Origin: Anaerolineae bacterium
GTDB taxonomy: Bacteria > Chloroflexota > Anaerolineae > Aggregatilineales > Aggregatilineaceae
Direction: 5' to 3'
Assembly (NCBI GenBank): GCA_027494015.1
Contig: JAOSJP010000034.1
Span: forward strand, 434,001-498,000
DNA length: 64,000 bases
A model generated the notes under the pieces. That model saw nothing but the letters and a program-made list of their open reading frames with translations. It was not told the origin of the DNA and searched no databases. Of this stretch, positions 44,258-53,600 are shown piece after piece; positions within the stretch are counted from its first letter, which is position 1; every line of letters starts with the position of its first letter. The translations under genes were made by a program, and so were the position numbers.

Positions 44258-46033
44258 GTGGAAGCTGCCCGCCGCAAGCGCCGGATCGTGCTCGTTCAGG
44301 CCCTCACCCACAACCGCCGGATTGCAGAATTCTGGCGCATCTTTCAGGACCCGGTCCTCTTCGTCGGACTCGTGCTGGTCGTGCTGTTCGTCGCCATCAC
44401 GATCATTGACCCGATTTACGCGATGGTCAAGGAGAGCCTGACCGGGAAGGGGCAGGAGCTGTTCAAGCACTACCTCAGCTCGCCGGTCTACCAGCACATT
44501 ATCCGCAACACGATGGAGATGGGGTTGTTGGTCGCCGCCGCTGGGACCTTCGTCGGCTTCATCATTGCCTATGTCCAGGTCAAAGTCGCTGTCCCGCTCA
44601 AGCGCCTGATTCACATCCTGGCGATGGTACCGATCATCTCGCCCCCGTTCGCCGTCGCGACGGCAGCGCTGCTGCTCTTTGGGCGCAATGGCATTATCTC
44701 GTATGGTGTTTTGGGCACGCGCTACGATATTTACGGACTGGATGGCCTGACGCTGGTGCTGACGCTGTCCTATTTCCCGGTCGCTTATCTGAATCTGCGC
44801 GGAATGATGCAGGCTCTCGACCCGGCGCTCGACGAGGCGGCAACCAACCTCGGTGCGAGTAAATGGCGCATCTTCCGCACCGTCACCGTGCCGATGCTGA
44901 TCCCCGGTATCGCCGGGTCGTTCCTGCTGCTGTTCGTCGAAGCCATTGCGGACCTGGGCAACCCCCTGGTGCTAGGCGGCAACTACGAGGTGCTTGCCAC
45001 GCGCATCTACGTCTCAATTGTCGGACTGTATGATACGACCGCCGCCGCTGTGCTGTCGGTGATTCTGCTGGTGCCGTCGCTGTTGGTGTTCGTCGTCCAG
45101 CGGTACTGGATCAGCCGCACCTCGGTTGTCTCGATCACCGGCAAGCCGAGCGGCACCCCGCAGATGATCCGGCACCCGCTGGTGACCTGGCCGCTGTTCG
45201 TGGCGGTGATGATCGTGCTGCTGCTCATTGTGCTGGTGTACGGCGTGATCTTCGCCGGGGCCTTCACCAAGATTCTGAACGTCAACAACACGCTGACGCT
45301 CGACCACTTCGACTTCGTGATCAACGGCTACGGCTCCAAAGCGATGAAGGATACGACGCAGCTCTCGGCCATCGCCACGCCAATTGCTGGCGTGCTCGGC
45401 ATGCTGATCGCGTTCCTGGTCGCGCGTAAGAAGTTCACCGGGCGCCACGCGCTAGACTTCGCGACGATGCTCGGTATTGCCGTGCCCGGCACCATTCTGG
45501 GCATCGGCTATCTGCTGGTCTTCAACGGACCGCACGAGATCAGCCTGCCGGTTGTCGGGACCTTCACGCTCATCCCCAAACTAGCCGGCGGGCGCGCAGT
45601 TTTTAGCGGCGCGGTCGCGATTGTGCTGGTGTACATCGTGCGCAGCGTGCCGGCAGCCCTGCGCGCAGGCGTCGCGGCGCTGTCGCAGATTGACCCGGCC
45701 ATCGAGGAAGCGTCAATCAGCCTCGGCGCGGACAACTTCGGCACTTTCCGCCGCATCACCCTGCCGCTGATCCGGCCCGCGTTCTTCTCCGGCCTGATCT
45801 ACGCCTTTGCGCGCTCGATGACGACCATCTCGGCGATCATCTTCCTGACGACGCCTGGCACAAAGATCATGACGCACCAGATTCTGAACGAGGTCGAAAA
45901 CGGGCGCTACGGCAACGCTTTCGCCTACTGCGTGATTTTGATCGCGATCGTGCTGGTGGCCATTGGTATTCTGACGGTGGCGGTGGGTACGACCACCGGC
46001 GCTGAGAAAACGACGATAGAAGGAGCCGCGTAA
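44258..46033 (+). CDS. ABC transporter permease, fused two-domain (FbpB/AfuB type)
   Basis: 591 aa with two permease halves in one chain, as in FbpB. About twelve membrane segments; each half has an EAA loop: LDEAATNLGASKWRIFRTVT near residue 195 and IEEASISLGADNFGTFRRIT near residue 485. Other marks are MVPIISPPFAVATAALLLFG and GTILGIGYLLVFNGP. The GTG start is supported by GGAGA 9 bp upstream. Second gene of the three-gene importer, 108 bp after the binding-protein stop. Confidence 0.93.
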   Translation: MEAARRKRRIVLVQALTHNRRIAEFWRIFQDPVLFVGLVLVVLFVAITIIDPIYAMVKESLTGKGQELFKHYLSSPVYQHIIRNTMEMGLLVAAAGTFVGFIIAYVQVKVAVPLKRLIHILAMVPIISPPFAVATAALLLFGRNGIISYGVLGTRYDIYGLDGLTLVLTLSYFPVAYLNLRGMMQALDPALDEAATNLGASKWRIFRTVTVPMLIPGIAGSFLLLFVEAIADLGNPLVLGGNYEVLATRIYVSIVGLYDTTAAAVLSVILLVPSLLVFVVQRYWISRTSVVSITGKPSGTPQMIRHPLVTWPLFVAVMIVLLLIVLVYGVIFAGAFTKILNVNNTLTLDHFDFVINGYGSKAMKDTTQLSAIATPIAGVLGMLIAFLVARKKFTGRHALDFATMLGIAVPGTILGIGYLLVFNGPHEISLPVVGTFTLIPKLAGGRAVFSGAVAIVLVYIVRSVPAALRAGVAALSQIDPAIEEASISLGADNFGTFRRITLPLIRPAFFSGLIYAFARSMTTISAIIFLTTPGTKIMTHQILNEVENGRYGNAFAYCVILIAIVLVAIGILTVAVGTTTGAEKTTIEGAA

Positions 46034-47131
46034 ATGGCTGCAACTCAGGCGGGGACGCTGGTCCTCGAAGAGGTCTCGAAGCTTTTTCCCCAGCGTAGTG
46101 GCCAGGGAGACGTGCGGGCCGTCGATCGCGTCTCGCTGACCATCGAGCCGGGCGAGTTTGTCACGCTGCTCGGCCCGTCGGGCTGCGGCAAAACCACGAC
46201 ACTGCGGCTGATCTCCGGCTTCGAACTGCCCACTTCCGGGCGGATTCTGCTTGACGGAAAGGACGTCTCGCACCGGCCCCCGAACAAGCGCGATATGGCG
46301 ATGGTCTTCCAGAGCTACGCGCTGTTTCCGCATATGACGGTCTTCAACAACGTCGCCTATGGGCTGCGCGTGCGGCACACAGCACGGGGGGATGTTCGCA
46401 AGCGGGTGCAGCGCGTACTGGAGCTGATGAGTCTAGGTGGCCTGGGCGAGCGCCGCCCGCACGAGCTGTCCGGCGGTCAGCAGCAGCGCGTCGCGCTGGC
46501 GCGTTCGCTGGTCGTCGAGCCGCGCGTGCTGCTATTTGACGAGCCGCTGAGCAACCTCGACGCCAAGCTGCGCGTCCAAATGCGCAGCGAAATCCGCAAT
46601 CTCCAGCGCCGCCTGAACATCACCAGCGTCTACGTGACGCACGATCAGGTCGAGGCGATGGCGATGTCCGACCGGATCGTGGTCATGAACAACGGACAGA
46701 TCGAGCAGATGGGTCCGCCCGAAGAAATCTACCGGCACCCTGTGTCGCGCTTCGTGGCGGACTTCATCGGGCGGGCGAACTTCCTTGACACGACCGTTCA
46801 GGCTGTCGGCGACAACCGGGCGACCGTCACCCTGCTGGGGCAGACTGCAACGCTGTCCACCAACGTGCCGCTGCGGGCCGGGGAACGCGCTGTCGCGGTG
46901 CTGCGCCCGGAAGTGCTTAAGCTTGTAGCGAATCCCGCGCTGGAACAGGTCGTCGTCGAGCAGGTGGTCTATCTCGGCTCGACGGTCGAGTACATCGTCC
47001 GCCTGGGCGAGCAGCGCCTGATCGTGGTGGACGCCGATCCGCACCTCGGCCAGGTGTTTAGCGAAGGCGCAACCGCCGGGCTGGCGTTCAAGCCCGAAAC
47101 GGTCCACCTGCTGAGTGAATCTGCCGCCTGA
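46034..47131 (+). CDS. ABC transporter ATP-binding protein (FbpC/PotA type)
   Basis: 365 aa. The Walker A is LLGPSGCGKTTTLRLISGFE, the Q-loop MVFQSYALFPHMTV, the signature LSGGQQQRVALARSLV, the Walker B VLLFDEPLSNLDAKLR and the switch YVTHDQVEAMAMSDRIVVM. A C-terminal TOBE-like beta domain follows from about residue 245 (RANFLDTTVQ..., AVLRPEVLKL). It starts one base after the permease stop, with AAGGAG inside that gene. It energises the adjacent permease. The next gene is convergent, 32 bp away. Confidence 0.96.
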   Translation: MAATQAGTLVLEEVSKLFPQRSGQGDVRAVDRVSLTIEPGEFVTLLGPSGCGKTTTLRLISGFELPTSGRILLDGKDVSHRPPNKRDMAMVFQSYALFPHMTVFNNVAYGLRVRHTARGDVRKRVQRVLELMSLGGLGERRPHELSGGQQQRVALARSLVVEPRVLLFDEPLSNLDAKLRVQMRSEIRNLQRRLNITSVYVTHDQVEAMAMSDRIVVMNNGQIEQMGPPEEIYRHPVSRFVADFIGRANFLDTTVQAVGDNRATVTLLGQTATLSTNVPLRAGERAVAVLRPEVLKLVANPALEQVVVEQVVYLGSTVEYIVRLGEQRLIVVDADPHLGQVFSEGATAGLAFKPETVHLLSESAA

Positions 47132-47163
47132 CCCGCGCTGCCCTCGTTTCGCGTGCGGCAGTC

Positions 47164-48555
47164 CTACACCATGCGCATGGCCATCTGCGGGCTGAGCAAG
47201 TACGGCGGCAGGTAGGCCGGGATGTTGCTGAAGGGCAGCACTTCTGGCTTCAGGTGGATGCCCAGGGCGCTGCTCATGAACGCGCGCCGCCGCTGAATGC
47301 GTCCCCACGCCTCCGGGTACTTCTGCGCGAACTCCGCGCGCAGGGCTTCGTCGGCCAGCGCGATGCCATCCTCGATATTCGTGGTGAAGTAGGGCGTGCC
47401 CGTCGCCGGAATCACGTCCACCTGGATAGCCATGCCAGAGCGCAGCGCAATGTCGGAACCGGCGTCAACGGGCGAATGCACCCATTCGTCCAGGTGGATG
47501 AGGTGGCCGGGGTTGAGTCCGATGCCGAAGAAGGGGTCGCCCACCCGCTGGTGGATGAGGTCATATAGCTCGCCGCCCTTCACCCCGATCCCCACGCGCT
47601 CGTACCAGGCCGCTATAGCCCCAAAGTAGGGGGCGACCAGTTTCTCCACATAGTCCTGGATGCCGACGGGCAGATCACTCGCCCCGCGCACCACGAACCC
47701 GGCGCGGCTGCTCAGCGCGCCCCACAACCCCAGCGCCATCGTGAACGGCTCGCCATGCCCGATGACGCGCATGGAAGGGCTGGGCAGGCCGTATTTGGCG
47801 CGCGGGCCGCTGGACAGCATGAGGTGCGCCGACCAGGGAATCCCGTTCAGGTTCATCAACTGCACCGCTTCAAACTCGGTCATGCCCGGCTTGAGGCCGA
47901 AGATGACATTGCGCAGCGCCTGCGAGGCAAACGTGGCGCGGAACTCGAAGACCGCAAGCTGATCCACGTCGTTGATCGCGCGCAGCCCGTCCGCCGGGTT
48001 CATGAACAGGGGCGTAGCGTTGATGACCAGCGCTGGATCGCCCGTCACGTCGCGCAGGATGTCGGCGATGTAGGACGGAATCTCCAGGCATGTCTGGGGC
48101 GAGTCCGACTCGCGCCCGTCGAAGTACTTCCACCCCACGACCCCCACGCGGCTGCCGCGCTGGAGGCCTTCGTCGCGCAGAACCTGCTCCAGACGGGGGT
48201 TGCGGTCGCGCGGCTGAGCCAGCAGGCTGAAGCTCTGGTACAGCACGCGCCTGACCGGCAGCGGGCACAATTCGGCATAGCCCCAACCTTCGTTGCCAAT
48301 CAGCAGCGCGGGCTGCCGTGCGCCAGTGACGATCAGCAGGGCCTCCTCGAAGCGGGGGTCATAGCCGGTGAGATAGGCGATATTGGCGAAGTGCTCGCGG
48401 TCGCCATAGACGACCAGGGCATCCAGACCGGCGGCCTGGGCGCGGTGCCAGGCTGCTTTGAGGCGCGCCTGGTAGGTGGAGGCGGGGACGGACGGCTCAA
48501 CAGTGGGCAGACCAAAATCCGGCAACACAAGGGGAACGAGTTCAATGGTGCTCAT
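47164..48555 (-). CDS. M24 (creatinase/aminopeptidase P-like) family protein, metal ligands partly lost
   Basis: About 463 aa with a creatinase-type N-terminal domain (RAQAAGLDALVVYGDREHFANI, YLTGYDPRFEEALLIV) and a pita-bread C-terminal domain. The His-containing region FGIGLNPGHLIHLDEWVHSP and the last glutamate IEDGIALADEAL are recognisable. The usual two-aspartate strand is replaced by ALGLWGALSSRAGFVV, and the other glutamate region reads MAIQVDVIPATG. So at least two of five metal ligands appear missing; it may be non-catalytic or use a different site. AAAGGA lies 7 bp before this ATG; an adjacent upstream ATG is possible. It may end the FGGY-kinase operon. Confidence 0.75.
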   Translation of the reverse strand: MSTIELVPLVLPDFGLPTVEPSVPASTYQARLKAAWHRAQAAGLDALVVYGDREHFANIAYLTGYDPRFEEALLIVTGARQPALLIGNEGWGYAELCPLPVRRVLYQSFSLLAQPRDRNPRLEQVLRDEGLQRGSRVGVVGWKYFDGRESDSPQTCLEIPSYIADILRDVTGDPALVINATPLFMNPADGLRAINDVDQLAVFEFRATFASQALRNVIFGLKPGMTEFEAVQLMNLNGIPWSAHLMLSSGPRAKYGLPSPSMRVIGHGEPFTMALGLWGALSSRAGFVVRGASDLPVGIQDYVEKLVAPYFGAIAAWYERVGIGVKGGELYDLIHQRVGDPFFGIGLNPGHLIHLDEWVHSPVDAGSDIALRSGMAIQVDVIPATGTPYFTTNIEDGIALADEALRAEFAQKYPEAWGRIQRRRAFMSSALGIHLKPEVLPFSNIPAYLPPYLLSPQMAMRMV

Positions 48556-48794
48556 CATGCAATCCTTTACCGTGTATCGTGAAGCCAGCCAGGGCAGGAA
48601 CCCCGTAACCGGCGAGCGCGCTCATTCAGGACAGCGGAAGACTCAGAGGTGGCGCGGCAGCTCGGCATCGCGCACCAGCGCGCACACCAGCATGTGCATG
48701 GGCGGCGGAGGTGATGAGGCTGCTCTGTCCCCCTGGCCGTGAGGCATGTGCTCCTGGCAGGCTGACCAGAACTCTATCGTCTACGCCTCCAGGG

Positions 48795-50273
48795 CTAGGG
48801 ACGCTGTGCGACGAATTCCGCCCACTCTCGGTGACGCTTGAACATTGCCGCGTAGCGCTCAGCCAGCGCCGGGTCTGGCGCTACTTCGTGGGAATTGAAG
48901 GACAGGCGGCGTAAGAAACCCGCGACCGAGTCGACCTCACCCGCCGCGGCGGCCCCCAATGCCACTGCGCCAATCGCCGACACGTCGGAGAAGTCGCGGA
49001 AGGAGGCCGTCACCCCGAAGGCGCTGGCGAAGATGCGCCGCATGACCCGGCTCTTGGACACGCCCCCCGTGATGAGCACCTGGCGCTGCGGGGCTGCGTC
49101 ACCGCCCAGGAGGGCGTCCGCACACCGCTTCACGCCAAAGACAACGCCCTCCATGACCGCAGCGGTTAGCAAGGCCCGGTCCGTTGAGCTTGACATAAAC
49201 AGAAACGTGCCGAGTGAATCGTCACGGATGTCGGGCGTGCCAGTGCCCTGAAGATACGGGATGAACAGCGGGCCGTCTGCTGTGCCCAGACGGTCGCTGG
49301 CCAGCTCGTCCAGATCGCCATAGGTTAGCTGTCCGCCGAGCAGAGAGCGCCACCACTCCAGCGACAGCCCGGCGCTCGGCAGCGCGCCCATCGCAAACGT
49401 CTTCCCGTCAATGCCCAGCTCGAACAGATAGCGAACGCCGCGCTCAGGGACATAGGGGGCCGGCTGCTCCTGGATCAGGATGACCTGCGCTGCCGTGCCC
49501 GCATTGATCAGCAGCGTGTCGGAAGACTCAAGCCCACTGCCAATCACGGCACAGGCCACATCGCCCGCTCCCATCGCTACTGGCGTGCCCGCCGGCAGCC
49601 CCAGGTCCGCAGCGGCCTGCTCGGTGAGGGAACCGGCGACAGTTGTGGACTCCTGAGGCTGAGGCAGCAGGCTCGCTGCTATGCCCAATCGCGCCAGCAG
49701 ATCGGCATCCCACTCTCTGGCTCCGAAATCCCAGACCAGACTGCCAGACACGTCTGAGAAATCGGTGGACATCTCACCGGTCATTCTCAGACGCAGATAG
49801 TCTTTGGAGAACAGCACATGGCGCGTGGCGGCATAGGCCTCAGGGTGGTTGTCCCTCAGCCACAGCAGCTTGGGCGCGCTGCAGGCGGCAATCGGGGGGT
49901 TCCACAGGGTAACGCCTTCCAGAGAGCCGATTGCTTTCGCCTGCGACAGCGCGCGCGTGTCCGCCCACACAATGCAGTTGAACGCCGGGGAGCCATCGGC
50001 TTTGAGCGGCACAATGGAATGCATGTGCCCAGAAAGGCCGATGCTGCGGATGGCCGAGGGTGAAAGCTGAAGGTGTTCGCTGAGCTGGCGGGTGAGCCTG
50101 CACAGGAGCGGCCACCACTGGAGCGGGTCTTGTTCAAGAGCGCCCGGCCCGCTCTTGATATTGTGGATGGGGGCCTGGACAGACCCCAGCACCGACGCCC
50201 GCTCAAGGTCTACCGCCAGGACTTTTAGCTGCTGGGTTCCCAGATCAACACCGATTGCCAGGGGAGTCGCCAT
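48795..50273 (-). CDS. FGGY family carbohydrate kinase (xylulokinase-like)
   Basis: 492-aa sugar kinase. The first ATP-binding motif is LAIGVDLGTQQLKVLAVD, followed by GLSGHMHSIVPL, VWADTRA, the FGGY stretch AMGAGDVACAVIGSGL, LINAGTAAQVIL and the adenosine motif LITGGVSKSRVMRRIFA. Similarity is strongest to xylulokinases, but ribulo-, glycerol or erythrulose kinases cannot be excluded. Two in-frame ATGs are close together; the second is spaced eight bases from AAGGAG and is used. It follows two sugar permease genes in the same operon and so probably phosphorylates the imported sugar or a product of it. Confidence 0.88.
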   Translation of the reverse strand: MATPLAIGVDLGTQQLKVLAVDLERASVLGSVQAPIHNIKSGPGALEQDPLQWWPLLCRLTRQLSEHLQLSPSAIRSIGLSGHMHSIVPLKADGSPAFNCIVWADTRALSQAKAIGSLEGVTLWNPPIAACSAPKLLWLRDNHPEAYAATRHVLFSKDYLRLRMTGEMSTDFSDVSGSLVWDFGAREWDADLLARLGIAASLLPQPQESTTVAGSLTEQAAADLGLPAGTPVAMGAGDVACAVIGSGLESSDTLLINAGTAAQVILIQEQPAPYVPERGVRYLFELGIDGKTFAMGALPSAGLSLEWWRSLLGGQLTYGDLDELASDRLGTADGPLFIPYLQGTGTPDIRDDSLGTFLFMSSSTDRALLTAAVMEGVVFGVKRCADALLGGDAAPQRQVLITGGVSKSRVMRRIFASAFGVTASFRDFSDVSAIGAVALGAAAAGEVDSVAGFLRRLSFNSHEVAPDPALAERYAAMFKRHREWAEFVAQRP

Positions 50274-50392
50274 GCCCATGTCTCCTTCTATGCGCGCTGC
50301 CATGCCGGGACACCGGCCAGACATGGCCGCCTCTCAGGGCGCTGTTGGCTACGTCTGATCGGGATGAGCGCTCGCTGGAGCCAGGCTCCGCA

Positions 50393-51220
50393 CTACTGGA
50401 TGGCACCCGCTGTCAATCCTTCGACGAAATTGCGGCCAACCAGACCGAACAGCACAAGGACAGGCAGGGCGGTAATGGTTGCGCCCGCGAGCAGCAACCC
50501 CCAATCCACCTGGTATTGGCCGATGATGCCTGCCAGGCCTACTGGCACAGTCCGGTTGGCGTCACTGATGATGAGGATGGATGCAAAGATGTACTCAGTC
50601 CAGGAGGTGATGAAGGCGAAGATGGCGATGCTTGCCACACCCGGCGCAGCGAGCGGCAGCATGATGCGGACGATAATGCCCAGCCGGCTTGCTCCATCCA
50701 GCGCAGCGGCCTCCTCAAGTTCCTGGGGGATGGTTCGGAAGAACGCCTGAAGCATCCACACGGCAAAGGGAGCAGCTAAGGTGACATCTACGATAATCAG
50801 CGCAACGAGCCTGTCCACCAGGCCCAGCGTGCTCATCATGTCGTAGAGCGGGACGAGCAGCAGGACGCCAGGAAAGGCATAAGTGATGAGAATGACCCGA
50901 AAGAGCAGGTTGCGGCCCGGAAAGCGCAACCGGTACAACCCATAGGCGGCCAGCGTGGACAGGAAAACCGTGATCAGCATAGTGCCGAAGGCCACCGCCA
51001 GACTGTTTTGCAGATAGGTCGGGAAGTTCGAGTGCCCAAGCAGCTTGTCGTAGTGCTCAAGGGTGAACGACTGGGGGAGCAGCGTGGGTTTTCGAGCGAT
51101 GATCTCCTGGGGCGCTTTGATGGACGAAGAGAAGATCCAATAGAACGGCGCGATGACCACGGTCATCAGGATGAGGACAGCCACCCCCAGGAGCACGGCA
51201 CGGCGAAGCCGGTGAGCCAT
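50393..51220 (-). CDS. Sugar ABC transporter permease (MalG type)
   Basis: 275 aa, six membrane segments (LLGVAVLILMTVVIAPFYWI, AVAFGTMLITVFLSTLAAYGL and VILITYAFPGVLLLVPLYDM among them). The EAA loop is ELEEAAALDGASRLGIIVRI. The C-terminal VGRNFVEGLTAGAIQ is the standard closing motif. It starts 3 bp after the upstream permease stop, so the two are coupled. Works with the MalF-type permease and the binding protein upstream. No ATPase gene in the operon. Confidence 0.94.
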   Translation of the reverse strand: MAHRLRRAVLLGVAVLILMTVVIAPFYWIFSSSIKAPQEIIARKPTLLPQSFTLEHYDKLLGHSNFPTYLQNSLAVAFGTMLITVFLSTLAAYGLYRLRFPGRNLLFRVILITYAFPGVLLLVPLYDMMSTLGLVDRLVALIIVDVTLAAPFAVWMLQAFFRTIPQELEEAAALDGASRLGIIVRIMLPLAAPGVASIAIFAFITSWTEYIFASILIISDANRTVPVGLAGIIGQYQVDWGLLLAGATITALPVLVLFGLVGRNFVEGLTAGAIQ

Positions 51221-51223
51221 CTC

Positions 51224-52156
51224 TTACTCCTCATCCGTGTCAGAGGGCGGGGACAAAAAGCGAATGAACAGCGCCGCGAATGCCAGCAGGATCGCTCCTG
51301 TGGCGACTGACATGGCGGCGGCCTGACTGAGACGGTAGCGCTTGAACGCTGTCTCATAGATCAGGACAGGCAAGGTGGTGGTGGCCCCGGACGGGCCTCC
51401 GCCGGTAAGCAGCCAGATCACATCGAAGACGTTGAAAGACATCAAGGTGCCGATCAGCCCCATGACGAACAGAACGGGGCGCAGGCTGGGCAGCGTGATA
51501 TGAAAGAACTTGCGCACAGTGGTTGCCCCATCCACCGAGGCCGCTTCGTAAAGCTCCTGTGGGATGCGCTGCAGCGCGGCCAGGAAGATCACAGCGTTAA
51601 ACGGGAACCAACGCCACGAGTTGATCAAGATGACTGAGGCAAAGGCTGTGTCGCCCGTCGCGAAAAAGCCGAGGGGCTTGCTGCTTATTCCCAGGTTCAC
51701 CAGCGCATAATTGACGATGCCCGATGCGCTCAACAACCAGCGCCAGATGATGACCACGACCACAGTGGGCACGATCCAGGAGAGGATGATCCAGATGCGG
51801 GCGACACGATTGCCGACAAAGCGTTGTTTGAGGGTAAGCGCTGCCGCAAAGGCCAGGATAGTCTGCACGACGGCATTGCCGGCCACCCAGACAGCACTGC
51901 GCTGGAGAGCCTCCACGAAGCGCGGCGATTCCAGGATGCGGCTGTAGTTCTCAAGCCCCACATACTCCCCGGTTGTGCCGATGATCTTGACGTTCTGAAC
52001 GCTGAGGGCTATTGACGCAATCAGGGGGTATAGAATGGTTGCTGCCAGCCACAGCATGAGCGGCATGACGAAAGCATAGCCGACGAGTGTGGCGCTTGAC
52101 ACTCTGGGCAAGCGAGCCACCTGTCTCCTCAGGTTTGCCAGGGTCGGCAGGTGCAT
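51224..52156 (-). CDS. Sugar ABC transporter permease (MalF/UgpA type)
   Basis: About 310 aa, six membrane segments (VGYAFVMPLMLWLAATILYP and WIILSWIVPTVVVVIIWRWL among them). The EAA loop is ELYEAASVDGATTVRKFFHI, followed by FNVFDVIWLLTGGGP, a MalF-type signature. The start is uncertain: in-frame ATGs at 52180, 52165 and 52156 all lack a strong ribosome site. The most proximal is used because GGGATG is spaced six bases from it and a GC-rich hairpin covers the region before 52180. Confidence 0.9.
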   Translation of the reverse strand: MHLPTLANLRRQVARLPRVSSATLVGYAFVMPLMLWLAATILYPLIASIALSVQNVKIIGTTGEYVGLENYSRILESPRFVEALQRSAVWVAGNAVVQTILAFAAALTLKQRFVGNRVARIWIILSWIVPTVVVVIIWRWLLSASGIVNYALVNLGISSKPLGFFATGDTAFASVILINSWRWFPFNAVIFLAALQRIPQELYEAASVDGATTVRKFFHITLPSLRPVLFVMGLIGTLMSFNVFDVIWLLTGGGPSGATTTLPVLIYETAFKRYRLSQAAAMSVATGAILLAFAALFIRFLSPPSDTDEE

Positions 52157-52180
52157 GACACACATCCCAAGAGGCGTCAT

Positions 52181-52202
52181 GGGGGAGCGGACGCGCTCCC
52201 CC
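52181..52202 (-). terminator. Intercistronic hairpin between binding-protein and permease genes
   Basis: GGGGGAGCG/CGCTCCCCC, a 9-bp GC stem with a short loop and no T tract, 22 bp after the binding-protein stop. Such hairpins commonly protect the binding-protein mRNA and lower expression of downstream permeases; this role is inferred. Confidence 0.55.
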
Positions 52203-52224
52203 ATGTCAGCAGCGAAAGACTAGC

Positions 52225-53523
52225 TTACTCCTCGATGGCCTCTTCCATCAGCATCTGGCCCTCTTCCACAGCGTCCGCAGGCGACATGCCATCAATGACC
52301 ACCATTTGCAGGGTCTGGGCGAGCAGATTCTGAGCAGAGATGGTGGCGATGCTGGGGAAGGTGTTGCCGCCGGTGAAGCCAAACAGACGGCCACTGGTCG
52401 AGTTCTGGAGCATGACCTCGACCTGGCTCTTGTACTTGACGACCAGCGGATCGTTCCAGTAGCTCTCTGCCATGCTGCCGTCCTCAGTCACCGGCAGATA
52501 CAGGCCCGGCTCCGCATTCAGGAAGCGGCCATAGTTCTCCGGTTCCAGCAGGAAGCCAATGAACTTCTTGGCCGCTTCTTGCTTGGCGGGATCGTCGGTG
52601 AGGATCATCACCGCGTTCACATAGGAGATCGTGCCAGGGTTCTCGACACCTTCTTTGTAGGGGATGGGCGCAACGCCCAGGTCTTCGGCATCGCCCTCGG
52701 CCTGCGTGTCATAGGTGGTGATGACCGTGAACTGCATGATCATCGCGCAGGTGCGGTTGGCAAAGCAGGCTTCGGCTTCGCCCCAGGTCCAGCCAGGGCT
52801 ATCTGGTGGCGAGAAGCGATAGAGCTTGCTGTACATGTCGAAAGCCTCGACGGTTTGCGGGTTGTCGAAGCGCAGCGTGCCGTCGGGGTTATAGATTTCG
52901 TCCGCGCCCGCGTTGATCATCAGATCGTACATGGTCTGATCGGTGTAAAGCTGCTTGTTCGCGGGGACGCCGATGCCATACTGGCCCTCTTTGGTGAGTG
53001 TTTCGACTGCGGCCAGCCACTCATCCCAGGTAGCAGGAACTTCGACGCCGGCTTCTTCGAATACACCCTTGCGATACCAGAGCGAGTGGGCCATGTTCCA
53101 CATGGGCACGGCCCAGGTGTGGCCATCGTAGGTATACTGGGCGACAGCCGCCGGATAGAACTTGTGCTGCGCGTCCAGCTCGGCCACGAAGTCTTCAACG
53201 GGCTGCACCGCGCCCAGATCGCGCAGAATCGGCGTGAAGTCCGGGATGGCAAACAGCAGTTCCGGGGCGTTGCCAGCAGCGACCGCTGCGGGTGCTTTGG
53301 TATAGACCTCGCCCCAGTTCTGCGCTTCCTGCTTCACCTCGATATCAGGGTTGGCAGCGTTGAATTCGTCAATGAGGGTCTGGAAGCGTTCAACACGGTA
53401 GGGGGGTTGCTCCATATGCCAGAATGTGATCGTGACTTTCTCTTGCGCTGTTGCCGGCGCATGGGGCAGGATCAGAAGGGCAATGACGAGCAAAACGATG
53501 CTTTTTACGAGGTTGTTTCTCAT
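52225..53523 (-). CDS. Extracellular sugar-binding protein (family 1)
   Basis: 432 aa. The signal peptide is KSIVLLVIALLILPHAPATA with a cleavage site before QEKVTI. The mature part has family 1 features: ITFWHMEQPPYRVERFQTLI, DEFNAANPDIEVKQEAQNWG, YTYDGHTWAVPMWNMAHSLW (hinge region), PATWDEWLAAVETLTKEG and AKKFIGFLLEPENYGRFL. AAGGAGAC precedes the ATG. It follows the SIS gene in a GntR-SIS-binding protein-permease-permease-kinase operon. The ligand is probably a sugar or polyol that the FGGY kinase later phosphorylates. Confidence 0.94.
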   Translation of the reverse strand: MRNNLVKSIVLLVIALLILPHAPATAQEKVTITFWHMEQPPYRVERFQTLIDEFNAANPDIEVKQEAQNWGEVYTKAPAAVAAGNAPELLFAIPDFTPILRDLGAVQPVEDFVAELDAQHKFYPAAVAQYTYDGHTWAVPMWNMAHSLWYRKGVFEEAGVEVPATWDEWLAAVETLTKEGQYGIGVPANKQLYTDQTMYDLMINAGADEIYNPDGTLRFDNPQTVEAFDMYSKLYRFSPPDSPGWTWGEAEACFANRTCAMIMQFTVITTYDTQAEGDAEDLGVAPIPYKEGVENPGTISYVNAVMILTDDPAKQEAAKKFIGFLLEPENYGRFLNAEPGLYLPVTEDGSMAESYWNDPLVVKYKSQVEVMLQNSTSGRLFGFTGGNTFPSIATISAQNLLAQTLQMVVIDGMSPADAVEEGQMLMEEAIEE

Positions 53524-53600
53524 GACCTGTCTCCTTCACTGAACTCCTCAGAACGGAATAGAATGTACGCTGGACGGTATGTCCAGCCGATCCCACAGAG

